DNA from: VRUE01 sp963816785
GTDB lineage: Bacteria > Actinomycetota > Thermoleophilia > Solirubrobacterales > 70-9
Direction of reading: 5' to 3'
NCBI GenBank assembly: GCA_963816785.1
Contig: CAWFLL010000002.1
Location: forward strand, 496,001 to 560,000
Length of the DNA: 64,000 nucleotides
In this document: piece after piece, positions 56,604-64,000 of the stretch
Numbering within the stretch: the first letter of the stretch is position 1
How the letters are laid out: each line of letters starts with the position of its first letter
Notes under the pieces: generated by a model
The model's input: the letters and a program-made list of their open reading frames with translations, nothing else
Database searches by the model: none
What the model was told of the DNA's origin: nothing
Translations under genes and position numbers: made by a program

Positions 56604-59171
56604 GTGCCAGGTGACGAGCGACTAGAGCAGCTGGAGGCGAAGACCCGGTACGAGCCGGCCGAGGTCGAGCGGCGCATCTTCGCCGAGTGGATCGAGGGCG
56701 GGTACTTCCACCCACCCGCTGAGGGAGAGCCCGAGCAGAACTTCTCGGTCGCGATCCCGCCCCCCAACGTCACCGGCGCGCTCCACATGGGCCACGCGCT
56801 GAACGGCTCGATGCAGGACGCGCTGGTGCGGATGAACCGGATGCGCGGCCGCAACACGCTCTGGATCCTCGGCACCGACCACGCCGGGATCGCGACCCAG
56901 GCCGTGGTCGAGAAAATGCTGCGCGCGGAGGGCACCTCGCGCCAGGAGCTCGGCCGCGAGGCGTTCATCGAGCGGGTCTGGGCCTGGAAAGAGGAGTACG
57001 GGTCTCAGATCGTCGAGCAGTACAAGCGGCTCGGCGCCTCCTGCGACTACGAGCGCGAGCGCTTCACCCTCGACGACGGGTACGTGCGCGCCGTCTATCG
57101 CGTCTTCAAGGCGCTCTTCGACAAGGGCTACATCTACCGCGACAACTACATGGTCAACTGGGATCCGGGCTCGCACTCGGCGATCTCCGACCTCGAGGTC
57201 GAGAACCGCGAGGTCGAGGACACGCTCTACTCGCTCGACTACCCGGTCGAGGGCTCCGACCGGGTCCTGACGGTGGCCACGGTGCGTCCCGAGACGATGC
57301 TCGCCGACACCGCGGTCGCGGTGAATCCGGACGACGAGCGCTACGCCGACCTGGTCGGCGGCCACTGCGTGCTGCCGCTGGTCGGCCGGCGGTTGCCGGT
57401 GATCGCCGACGAGCACGTCGACCCCGAGTTTGGCACCGGCGCGGTGAAGGTCACCCCGGGGCACGACCCCAACGACTTCGAGATCGGCCGCAGGCACGGC
57501 CTCGAGGAGATCGGGGTGATCGGCCCCGACGGGCGGATGACCGAGGAGGCGGGCGAGGGCTTCGCCGGCCTCAGCACCGCCGATGCGCAGGAGGCGGTCG
57601 TCGAGGCGCTGCGCGAGGAGGGCCGGATCCGGGCCGAAGAGCCGTACGTCCACACCGTCCCCTTCTCACACCGCTCGGGCGAGCGGATCCAGCCGCTGAT
57701 CTCGCTGCAGTGGTTCTGCCGGATGGACGAGCTCGCCACGCCGGCGATCGAGGCCGTGGAGAGCGACAGGGTGCGGATCGTCCCGTCGCAGTGGAAGCGG
57801 GTCTACCTCGACTGGATGCGGGAGATCCGGCCCTGGTGCATCTCGCGCCAGCTCTGGTGGGGGCACCGGATCCCGGTCTGGTATTGCGATGCCTGCGGGG
57901 AGACCTGTGCCGCCGAGGAGCCGCCGGAGCACTGCGCCAAGTGCGGCGCCGACGAGCTGCGGCAGGAGGAGGACGTCCTCGACACCTGGTTCAGCTCGGC
58001 GATCTGGCCGTTCGCGACCCTGGGCTGGCCCGAGGACACGCCGGAGCTCCGCGCCTTCTACCCGACCAGCTTCCTCACCACCGCGCGGGAGATCCTCTTC
58101 CTCTGGGTCGCGCGGATGATCATGATGGGGATCGAGTTCCCCGGGGACGTCCCGTTCCGCGACGTCTATGTCCACTCGGTGGTCCAGGCGCGCGACGGGC
58201 GGCGGATGTCGAAGAGCCTGGGGACCGGGGTCGACCCGCTCGAGGAGATCGACCGGCACGGCAGCGACGCCCTGCGCTTCGGCCTGCTGGCGATGTCATC
58301 GACCCAGGACGTCCGCTTCTCCGATGCGAAGGTCCAGCAGGGAGCCGACCTGGCGAACAAGCTCTGGAACGCAAGCCGGCTGATACTGCTGAATGCAGCT
58401 GAGGTCGAGCCTGGACCCCGACCGACATGCGTCGAGGACCGCTGGCTGCTCTCGCGGCTCGAGGTGACGATCCGCTCGGTCACGGAGAAGCTCGAGGAAT
58501 ACGACTTCGCCCACGCGGCCCAGGAGGCCTACTCGTTCTTCTGGTCGGAGCTCTGCGACTGGTATCTGGAGATAGTCAAGCCGCGCCTCTACGAGGGGGA
58601 GGAGGAGGCCTCGGCGAACCTGCTCTGGGCGCTTGAGCGCGTCCTCGCCCTGCTGCACCCGATGATGCCCTTCGTCACCGAGGAGATCTGGGCCTACCAC
58701 CCCGCCCGCCGCGGCCACCTCGCCGTCCATGCCTTCCCCGAGGCGGACGAGTCGCTGATCGACGCCGAGGCGGAGGCGGAGGTGAGGGCCGGGATCGAGC
58801 TGACGCGCCGGCTCCGCGCCTGGCGCGACCTGGTCGAGGCTCCCGCGGCCACCGTCCTGCCGGCGCGCGCCGTGGGGGTTGAGCCGCAGGAGTTCGTCGG
58901 CCGCCTATCCCGGTTCGCCTTCGGCGAGGACGGGGGCGAGCCGGTCGCCGCGGTCGGCCCGGTCAAGGTGCTCGCCTCGGCCGAGATCGACGGCGGCACG
59001 GTCCGCGCCCGGATCGAGGCGCGGCGCGACGAGCTGCGCGCGGAGGTCGCCCGGGCCGAGGGCAAACTCGCCAACGAGCGCTTTGTTGCGAAGGCGCCCC
59101 CCGACGTCGTCGAGGAGGAGCGCGAGAAGCTGGCGCTCTACCGCGCCGAGCTGGAGGAGCTGTCCGAATAG
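56604..59171 (+). CDS. valS: valyl-tRNA synthetase
   Basis: The intact 855-residue class I synthetase has the HIGH motif in PPPNVTGALHMGHALNG, the KMSKS motif in GRRMSKSLGTG, the editing CP1 domain with TVRPETMLADTAVAVNPDD, and a C-terminal coiled-coil arm (RRDELRAEVARAEGKLANE) typical of ValRS. A zinc-ribbon-like CDACGETC...CAKC insert lies before the catalytic core end. It charges tRNA-Val and edits Thr. The GTG at 56604 follows a TAAACT box by 8 bases. The folC frame begins at its stop codon. Confidence 0.97.
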   Translation: MPGDERLEQLEAKTRYEPAEVERRIFAEWIEGGYFHPPAEGEPEQNFSVAIPPPNVTGALHMGHALNGSMQDALVRMNRMRGRNTLWILGTDHAGIATQAVVEKMLRAEGTSRQELGREAFIERVWAWKEEYGSQIVEQYKRLGASCDYERERFTLDDGYVRAVYRVFKALFDKGYIYRDNYMVNWDPGSHSAISDLEVENREVEDTLYSLDYPVEGSDRVLTVATVRPETMLADTAVAVNPDDERYADLVGGHCVLPLVGRRLPVIADEHVDPEFGTGAVKVTPGHDPNDFEIGRRHGLEEIGVIGPDGRMTEEAGEGFAGLSTADAQEAVVEALREEGRIRAEEPYVHTVPFSHRSGERIQPLISLQWFCRMDELATPAIEAVESDRVRIVPSQWKRVYLDWMREIRPWCISRQLWWGHRIPVWYCDACGETCAAEEPPEHCAKCGADELRQEEDVLDTWFSSAIWPFATLGWPEDTPELRAFYPTSFLTTAREILFLWVARMIMMGIEFPGDVPFRDVYVHSVVQARDGRRMSKSLGTGVDPLEEIDRHGSDALRFGLLAMSSTQDVRFSDAKVQQGADLANKLWNASRLILLNAAEVEPGPRPTCVEDRWLLSRLEVTIRSVTEKLEEYDFAHAAQEAYSFFWSELCDWYLEIVKPRLYEGEEEASANLLWALERVLALLHPMMPFVTEEIWAYHPARRGHLAVHAFPEADESLIDAEAEAEVRAGIELTRRLRAWRDLVEAPAATVLPARAVGVEPQEFVGRLSRFAFGEDGGEPVAAVGPVKVLASAEIDGGTVRARIEARRDELRAEVARAEGKLANERFVAKAPPDVVEEEREKLALYRAELEELSE

Positions 59172-60430
59172 CGGCGATCGACCCCGAGGCCTACCTCGAC
59201 TCGCTCGAGCCGATCGGGTGGAGGCTCGGGCTCGAGCGGATGCACAAGCTGAACGCGCTGCTCGGGATGCCCCAGCACCGCTTCGCCTCGATCCACGTGG
59301 TCGGCACCAACGGCAAGTCGTCGGTTGCGCGGATGACGGCGGCGCTGCTCGACGCCCATCGCATCACCGCCGGGGCCTCGGTCTCGCCTCACCTCGAGCG
59401 CTGGTCGGAGCGGATCCTGATCCGCGGCTCGGAGATCGGGCCGGAGGATTTCGCAGCCGCGGTCGGCCGCGCCGCCGAGGCGGCCGAGGTGGTCGACCGG
59501 AGTCTCGAGGAGGGGGAGGCGGTGACCCAGTTCGAGGTCGCGACGGCGGCCAGCTTCCTCGCCCTCGCGGGCGCCCGGGTCGACGTCGGGGTGATCGAGG
59601 CCGGGTTGGGGGGGAGGCTCGACGCGACGAACACGATCCCCTCGCGGGTCACGGCCCTGACCTCGGTCGGCCTCGATCACACCGAGTGGCTGGGGGAGAC
59701 CGAGGAGGAGATCGCCGCCGAGAAGCTCGCGGTGCTGCGCGACCACTCGACCCTCGTTCTCGGGAGGGTCTCCGCCCCGGTGCGGGCCCTGGCCGAGCGG
59801 ACCGCCGGCGAGCGCGGGGCGGAGCTGGTCCTCGCCCCCGAGGACCCGGGCGAGCGCGTCCGCCTTCGCGCTCGGGGGCGGTTCCAGCGCCGCAATTTCG
59901 CTCTCGCCTGCGCAACCGCCGAGGCATTTCACGGCCCGCTCGAGCCGGACCTCATCACCACGGTCGCCGCCGGCCTGACGATCCCCGGCCGGCTCGAGCA
60001 GGTGGGGGAGACGCCCCCGACCTTCCTCGATGCCGCCCACAACGTCGACGGCGCCGCCGCGCTCGCCGAAGCCCTGCCGGAGATCGGCGGCGGAGGGCCG
60101 GTGGTCGCCTGCCTGGCGATGCTCGCCGACAAGGACGCCCCCGGGGCGGTCGCCGCCCTGGCGCCGGCGCTGGAGCGGGTTGTGTGCACGGAGATCCCGG
60201 CGGAGACGCTGAAATCGCAGGGCCGGCCGGGGGCCGCCGCGCATCCGGCCGCCGAGCTTGCGCGGATCTGCCTCGAGGCGGGCCTCGAGGCGGAGGCGCA
60301 GGCGCGCCTGGCGGACGCCCTCCCGCGGGCGCGCGAGCTCGCCGTGGCGTCCGGCGGCATCCTCCTCGTGACCGGCTCTCACTACCTCATCGCGCCCGCC
60401 CGGGCTCAACTCGCGGCAGAGGCCCCATAG
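59168..60430 (+). CDS. folC: folylpolyglutamate / dihydrofolate synthase
   Basis: The frame of about 420 codons has YLDSLEPIGWRLGLERMHKL, the ATP P-loop in VVGTNGKSSVARMTAALL, EAGLGGRLDATNT, and DAAHNVDGAAALAEAL, all FolC signatures. The enzyme adds glutamates to folates. The conserved N-terminal helix precedes the first ATG (59240), yet no standard start codon lies between it and the valS stop; an ATA at 59168 overlapping the valS TAG is the only nearby candidate, so the true start is unresolved. Translational coupling to valS is likely. Confidence 0.92.
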   Translation: MAAIDPEAYLDSLEPIGWRLGLERMHKLNALLGMPQHRFASIHVVGTNGKSSVARMTAALLDAHRITAGASVSPHLERWSERILIRGSEIGPEDFAAAVGRAAEAAEVVDRSLEEGEAVTQFEVATAASFLALAGARVDVGVIEAGLGGRLDATNTIPSRVTALTSVGLDHTEWLGETEEEIAAEKLAVLRDHSTLVLGRVSAPVRALAERTAGERGAELVLAPEDPGERVRLRARGRFQRRNFALACATAEAFHGPLEPDLITTVAAGLTIPGRLEQVGETPPTFLDAAHNVDGAAALAEALPEIGGGGPVVACLAMLADKDAPGAVAALAPALERVVCTEIPAETLKSQGRPGAAAHPAAELARICLEAGLEAEAQARLADALPRARELAVASGGILLVTGSHYLIAPARAQLAAEAP

Positions 60431-60506
60431 GGACGCTCATCCCGATTCCCTCGCCGGTGGTTGTCGAGCACGGCTCGAACGTGCGACGATTTACGCGTGA
60501 TGTGGC

Positions 60507-60629
60507 ATGAGCTCTAAGAGTGCCGGCACCGAACTGCTGTCGATGATGGCCCTGGTCGCCGCCGTCGTCGCGGCTGTGATCCTGATCTTCTTCGGCCTCG
60601 GCTTTCTTTTCGGCAGGCTGTTTCTCTGA
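60507..60629 (+). CDS. 40-residue single-pass membrane protein
   Basis: The peptide starts MSSKSAGTELLSMMALVA and is otherwise one long hydrophobic helix (VVAAVILIFFGLGFLFG) ending RLFL. It stands alone 76 bases after folC and stops one base before the riboswitch-like element. The composition is that of a genuine small membrane protein rather than a chance frame. The function is unknown. Confidence 0.6.
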   Translation: MSSKSAGTELLSMMALVAAVVAAVILIFFGLGFLFGRLFL

Positions 60630-60630
60630 T

Positions 60631-60725
60631 CGCTGAGCGGGAAGACCCGGTCCCCAGCGGGGAAAGCTGGGTGCGACGACTCATGAGTTCCAGCCCCGAA
60701 GCCGACAGGTTTCCTGCACACAGCG
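60631..60725 (+). ncRNA. probable c-di-AMP riboswitch (ydaO/yuaA type)
   Basis: The 3' part reads CCCCGAAGCCGACAG, matching the invariant ydaO core CCCGAAUCCGACAG. The outer stem P1 is CGCTG (60631-60635) with CAGCG (60721-60725). An inner hairpin CCCAGC / GCTGGG (60653-60658 and 60665-60670) and GGGTGCGAC match the 5' conserved part in order. It is shorter than the Bacillus element, with one internal hairpin reduced. It lies 41 bases before the zinc-ribbon membrane-protein gene, whose expression it would control. Confidence 0.5.
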
Positions 60726-60765
60726 GCGAAGTAGACTCACCGCTCCCTCAGGCGGGTGCGCGACC

Positions 60766-61386
60766 ATGACCACAGCGATATTCGGCATCAGCAACGACGG
60801 CCTCAACCTGGTCGTCAACCTGTTCGTCCTGATGCTGGTCGTGGTTTGGCTGGCCCTGATCGTCTACACGTACCTCGACGCCCGGCGCCGCGTCTCCGAC
60901 CCCTTCCTCGTCGCCTGTGCCACGGTCGCGTCCTTCATCCCCTATCTGGGCACCGCCGTCTACGCGATCCTGCGCCCGCCCGAGTTCCTCGAGGACGCGC
61001 ACGAGCGGGAGCTGGAGATCAAAGCCGCCGAGCTGCGGGTGCGCCAGCTCGAGGAGAGCTCCTGCCCGCAATGCGAGTTCCCGATCGAGCGAACCTATCT
61101 CCGCTGCCCACGCTGCCAGCGCCGGCTCAAGAATCCGTGCTCGAACTGCGGCAAGCCTGTCGATCCCCACTGGTCACTCTGCCCCTACTGCGAAACGACG
61201 CTCCCCTCCCGCGAGCGGTCCTCGAAACGACCGACCGCCCCGAAACGCCAGCCCCCGGCTCGCAGGAAAAAAGCGCCGGCCGCGGCGAAGGAGCCGGTGC
61301 CCGGCGCCAGCGAGGGGCCGCCCACTCCGCAACGAACGAAAAGGAGCCCAGAACGTGAGCCGGACCCTGATCCTCGTCAAGCCTGA
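60766..61386 (+). CDS. membrane protein with zinc-ribbon domains
   Basis: The 206 residues begin with two membrane helices (LNLVVNLFVLMLVVVWLALI and PFLVACATVASFIPYLGTAV). Four CxxC knuckles follow: CPQC, CPRC, CSNC and CPYC, forming two zinc ribbons. A disordered basic tail rich in Lys, Pro and Ala ends the protein. This resembles zinc-ribbon membrane proteins found before ndk in related genomes, as far as I recall. It overlaps the ndk start by 32 bases. The upstream riboswitch-like RNA suggests c-di-AMP control, which would fit an envelope or osmotic role. Confidence 0.75.
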   Translation: MTTAIFGISNDGLNLVVNLFVLMLVVVWLALIVYTYLDARRRVSDPFLVACATVASFIPYLGTAVYAILRPPEFLEDAHERELEIKAAELRVRQLEESSCPQCEFPIERTYLRCPRCQRRLKNPCSNCGKPVDPHWSLCPYCETTLPSRERSSKRPTAPKRQPPARRKKAPAAAKEPVPGASEGPPTPQRTKRSPEREPDPDPRQA

Positions 61387-61762
61387 TGCCTTCGAGCGTG
61401 CCCTGACCGGTGAGGTGATCGCCCGCTTCGAGCGCAAGGGGCTGAGGATCAGGGCGCTGAAGATGATGGAGGCAGACGAGGAGATCGCCAACGTCCACTA
61501 CGCGGAGCACACCGACAAGCCCTTCTTCGGCGAGCTGGTCTCCTTCATCACCGGCGGCCCGCTGGTGGCGATGGTCTTCGAGGGCACCGAAGCGGTGGCC
61601 GCGGCGCGCCAGGTGATCGGCGCCACCATCCCGGTCGAGGCCGCGCCGGGGTCGATCCGCGGTGACTTCGCCCTCGAGGTGACCTACAACATGGTGCACG
61701 GCTCCGACTCCGACACCTCGGCGGAGCGCGAGATCGGGATCTGGTTCCCCGAGCTCTCCTGA
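61355..61762 (+). CDS. ndk: nucleoside diphosphate kinase
   Basis: The 135-residue enzyme starts RTLILVKPDAFERAL and has the catalytic His in YNMVHGSDS; ends EREIGIWFPE. It equilibrates NTP pools using a phosphohistidine. The GTG at 61355 has AAGGAG 9 bases upstream and lies inside the end of the zinc-ribbon gene. The maf frame overlaps its stop codon. Confidence 0.97.
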   Translation: MSRTLILVKPDAFERALTGEVIARFERKGLRIRALKMMEADEEIANVHYAEHTDKPFFGELVSFITGGPLVAMVFEGTEAVAAARQVIGATIPVEAAPGSIRGDFALEVTYNMVHGSDSDTSAEREIGIWFPELS

Positions 61763-62307
61763 AGGTCACGCTTGCATCCGGGTCTCCCCAGCGCCGGGAG
61801 ATCCTCGAGAAGCTCGGGATCGAGTTCGACGTCGTCGTGCCGGGGGTCGATGAGTTGGCCGGTGGGGATCCGGAGCTCGAGGTACTCGAGAACGCACGTC
61901 GGAAGGCACAGGCGGCGCCAGCCACCGATCTGGTCATCGCCTGCGACACCGACGTCGTTCTCGACGGCAGAGCCCTCGGCAAGCCCGCGGACGAGGTCGA
62001 GGCGCGTGGGTATCTGGAGCGGCTCTCGGGTCGCCCGCACGAGGTGTTGAGTGGGCTCGTCGTCCTTGCCGCAGGCGAGGAGCGGAGCGGCCTCGAGCGG
62101 ACGACGGTCGTCTTCAGGGAGCTCGACGAGGCCGCGAAGGATCGCTACGTCAGCTTCGGGGAGTGGCGAGGCCGCTCCGGCGGTTACGCGATCCAGACGC
62201 TCGGGTCGACCCTGGTCGCGCGGATCGAGGGAAGCGTCTCGAACGTGGTCGGGCTGCCGGTCGGGCTCCTGTTCGAGCTGGCGCCCGAATTGTTCCGAGC
62301 TGACTGA
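61759..62307 (+). CDS. maf: Maf-family nucleotide pyrophosphatase
   Basis: About 182 residues: TLASGSPQRREILEKLGIEF (the Maf SxSPRR start), VIACDTDVVLDGRALGKP (substrate-binding DT), and FGEWRGRSGGYAIQTLGSTL (the GKAGGY-type motif as GRSGGYAIQ). Maf enzymes remove modified nucleotides such as m5UTP or dTTP, or block septation. The only start consistent with the fold is CTG at 61759, which overlaps the ndk TGA (CTGA). This is the second CTG start in the window after clpX. Confidence 0.9.
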   Translation: MKVTLASGSPQRREILEKLGIEFDVVVPGVDELAGGDPELEVLENARRKAQAAPATDLVIACDTDVVLDGRALGKPADEVEARGYLERLSGRPHEVLSGLVVLAAGEERSGLERTTVVFRELDEAAKDRYVSFGEWRGRSGGYAIQTLGSTLVARIEGSVSNVVGLPVGLLFELAPELFRAD

Positions 62308-62364
62308 CCTGCAGGGCAATTCCCCAGCATCTGGGATGATTGCCCGAAGCTTCACAATCAACGC

Positions 62365-63415
62365 ATGGGCGTATTCAGCAATCTCACCGGATTCGGCGGC
62401 CGCGACATGGCAGTCGACCTCGGCACCGCAAACACGCTGGTCTACGTGCGCGGCCGCGGCATCGTGCTCTCCGAGCCCTCGGTCGTGGCGATCGACTCGC
62501 GCAACGGGCAGGTCCATGCGGTCGGCGTCGAAGCGAAGCGGATGCTGGGGCGCACGCCGGGCACGATCACCGCGATCCGCCCGCTCAAGGACGGCGTGAT
62601 CGCCGACTTCGACGTGACCGAGCAGATGCTGCGCCACTTCATCAAGCGCGTCCACTCCAACCGCTTCGCCCATCCGCGGGTCGTCGTCTGCGTCCCCTCC
62701 GGCGTCACCGGGGTCGAGAAGCGGGCGGTCGAGGAGGCCTGCCTCTCGGCCGGGGCGCGCAAGGCATTCCTGATCGAGGAGCCGATGGCGGCGGCGATCG
62801 GCGCGGGCCTGCCGGTGGCCGAGCCGACCGGATCGCTGATCGTCGACGTCGGCGGCGGCACGACCGAGGTCGCGGTGATCTCGCTCGGCGGGATAGTCGT
62901 CTCGGAATCGATCAGGGTCGGCGGCGACGAGCTCGACGAGGCGATCGTCAACCACTGCAGGCAGAAATACAAACTGGCGGTCGGGACCCAGACGGCGGAG
63001 GAGGTCAAGGTCGAGGCGGGCTCGGCCTCGCCGCTCTCCGAGGAGGTCGAGGTCGAGATCCGCGGCCGCGATCTCGTCTCCGGCCTGCCGAAGACGATCA
63101 CCCTCGGATCGGCCGAGGTTCGCGACGCGCTCGAGGAACCGATCGGCCACATCCTCGACGCGGTCAAGGACACCCTCGATCGCACCCCGCCGGAGCTCGC
63201 CGGCGACATCATGGACAGGGGGATCACCCTGGCCGGGGGGCGGCGCCCTCCTGCAAGGACTCGAACAACGCCTGCGGGACGAGTGCCAGATGCCATGCCA
63301 ACTGGCAGAGTCACCGCTTACGTGCGTGGCGGTCGGCTCCGGCCTCTCATTGGAGGAGTTCGAGACGATCCACCGCGCCAGCAAGATGAACTCGGGGGCG
63401 GCACGCTATGCCTAG
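62365..63415 (+). CDS. mreB: MreB rod-shape actin homologue (one frameshift)
   Basis: The 350-residue protein has the actin-fold motifs: MAVDLGTANTLVYVRGRG (phosphate 1), VCVPSGVTGVEKRAVEEA, LIVDVGGGTTEVAVISLGG (phosphate 2) and GITLAGG (adenosine). It forms filaments that guide cell-wall synthesis. At about 63236 the run of six G (CCGGGGGGCGG) has a wrong length, and the rest (ALLQGLEQRLRDE ... NSGAARYA) continues in another frame to TAG at 63413. A homopolymer break in a gene of this kind indicates a sequencing error. Confidence 0.95.
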
Positions 63416-63450
63416 CGGCCGCCCGCAACCAACGGACTTAAGGCTGTTTC

Positions 63451-64000
63451 GTGTATCGCAAACAAGTACGCCGCCGTAGGGCGGTCCTGACGCTTCTGAT
63501 CCTCGGCTCATTCCTGCTCCTGACGATCACCTACGGGCAGGGCTCGGGCAGCATCCAGGACGGCGTCAGCACGATCTTCAGCCCGCTGAGGGGGTCGCCG
63601 ACCGGGCGCTGAAGCCTGCCCGCGACCTGGTCGGCTGGTTCGACAAGACATTCGAAGCCCGCGGCGAGAACAGCCGCCTCAACGACGAACTGGCGCAGGC
63701 GCCGGGTCCAGGCGGTGGCCGGCCAGGAGGCGCTGCAGGAGAACGCGCAGCTGCGCAAGCTGCTCGCAGCTGGATCGCGACCCCGTCATCGCCGACCTCG
63801 GCCTTCGAGCCGGTGACCGGCCGGGTGATCGCCCGCTCCCCGACCGTCTGGCATTCGACGGTCACGATCGACCTCGGCAGCGGCGACGGCGTCGTCGTCG
63901 ACGACCCGGTGATCAGCGGCGACGGCGTGGTCGGGCAGGTGCTCGGCCGTGCAGTCCGACTCCGCCCAGGTGACGCTGATCACCGACCACGCCAGCGCCG
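63451..64000 (+). CDS. mreC: MreC rod-shape protein, 3' end outside the window (frameshifted)
   Basis: The GTG at 63451 starts a short basic N-terminus and one membrane helix (AVLTLLILGSFLLLTITYG). After a break near 63590 the periplasmic part follows: RALKPARDLVGWFDKTFEAR, then ENSRLNDELAQ, a coiled coil (QEALQENAQLRKLL), and FEPVTGRVIARSPTVWHSTV with VTIDLGSGDGVVVDDPVIS. This is the MreC coiled coil followed by its beta-barrel domain. Further breaks are near 63705, 63770 and 63950. It lies directly downstream of mreB as usual. Confidence 0.88.

Noticed and set aside
60631..60725. Cobalamin riboswitch as identity of the element before the zinc-ribbon gene
   Set aside because: There is no B12-box-like GCCACTG; the CCGAAGCCGACAG core fits ydaO better.

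Overview
The window is a high-GC (about 70 percent), densely packed bacterial chromosome segment. The gene content points to an actinobacterium of the Thermoleophilia/Solirubrobacterales type: a wax-ester synthase/DGAT, DUF2630, actinobacterial secreted proteins with Lys/Arg-rich tails, TetR-controlled hydrolases, and a tig-clpP-clpX-valS-folC-ndk-maf-mreBC housekeeping block. Neighbouring genes very often overlap by 4 bases (ATGA or GTGA). Many mRNAs look leaderless, with a TANNNT -10 box ending 6-8 bases before the start codon. The lineage is inferred from content and style only.

Layout. 1-2.3 kb: end of a secreted protein and a cupin bracketed by a 22-bp direct repeat. 2.4-6.5 kb: an operon of a TetR regulator and two alpha/beta hydrolases, divergent from a WS/DGAT. 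6.5-19.2 kb (minus strand): a complete group 3b-type NiFe hydrogenase locus in the transcription order hyhB, cNMP-binding protein, hyhG, hyhS, hyhL, maturation protease, hypC, a second hypC-like gene, hypD, hypE, hypA, hypB, a double-SIS gene and hypF. 19.3-22.8 kb: an FAD oxidoreductase, a patatin and a membrane protein. 23-28.5 kb: pyruvate phosphate dikinase, a TreT-like glycosyltransferase, a second copy of the TetR-linked hydrolase and a phasin-like protein. 28.5-32.4 kb: a hypF remnant, a secreted protein, a tRNA 3' fragment, and an OmpR/histidine-kinase pair with a PepSY protein. 32.4-45.6 kb: an accessory region with unusual domain fusions (phosphoesterase-GH114, acylphosphatase-LigD phosphoesterase, hydrolase-MBL), stress proteins, a catalase-like protein and a second TetR-hydrolase pair. 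45.6-51 kb: a Usp-like protein, a GH15 enzyme, CtaG and a spermidine-synthase-like protein. 51-64 kb: the housekeeping block, ending inside mreC.

Most notable result. Three genes (GH15, ctaG and tig) are each preceded by a tiny leaderless ORF ending in AQRAKRE plus 1-3 residues. In each case its TGA stop overlaps the start codon of the main gene. In the seven shared codons every base difference among the three copies is synonymous, so selection appears to act on the peptide. I do not recognise this as a described leader-peptide family. Other regulatory signals: an operator-like AACCATCGGTT shared by the two paralogous hydrolase loci; 11-bp-phased TTTCAYC repeats in front of both the response regulator and the PepSY gene; an 18-bp palindrome over the second TetR start; and a probable c-di-AMP (ydaO-type) riboswitch before a zinc-ribbon membrane protein.

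Quality caveat. Many genes carry single-base frameshifts, including mreB and mreC, while neighbours are clean. Frameshifts in genes expected to be needed for growth suggest sequence errors rather than decay. I therefore give composite gene spans and mark each break.
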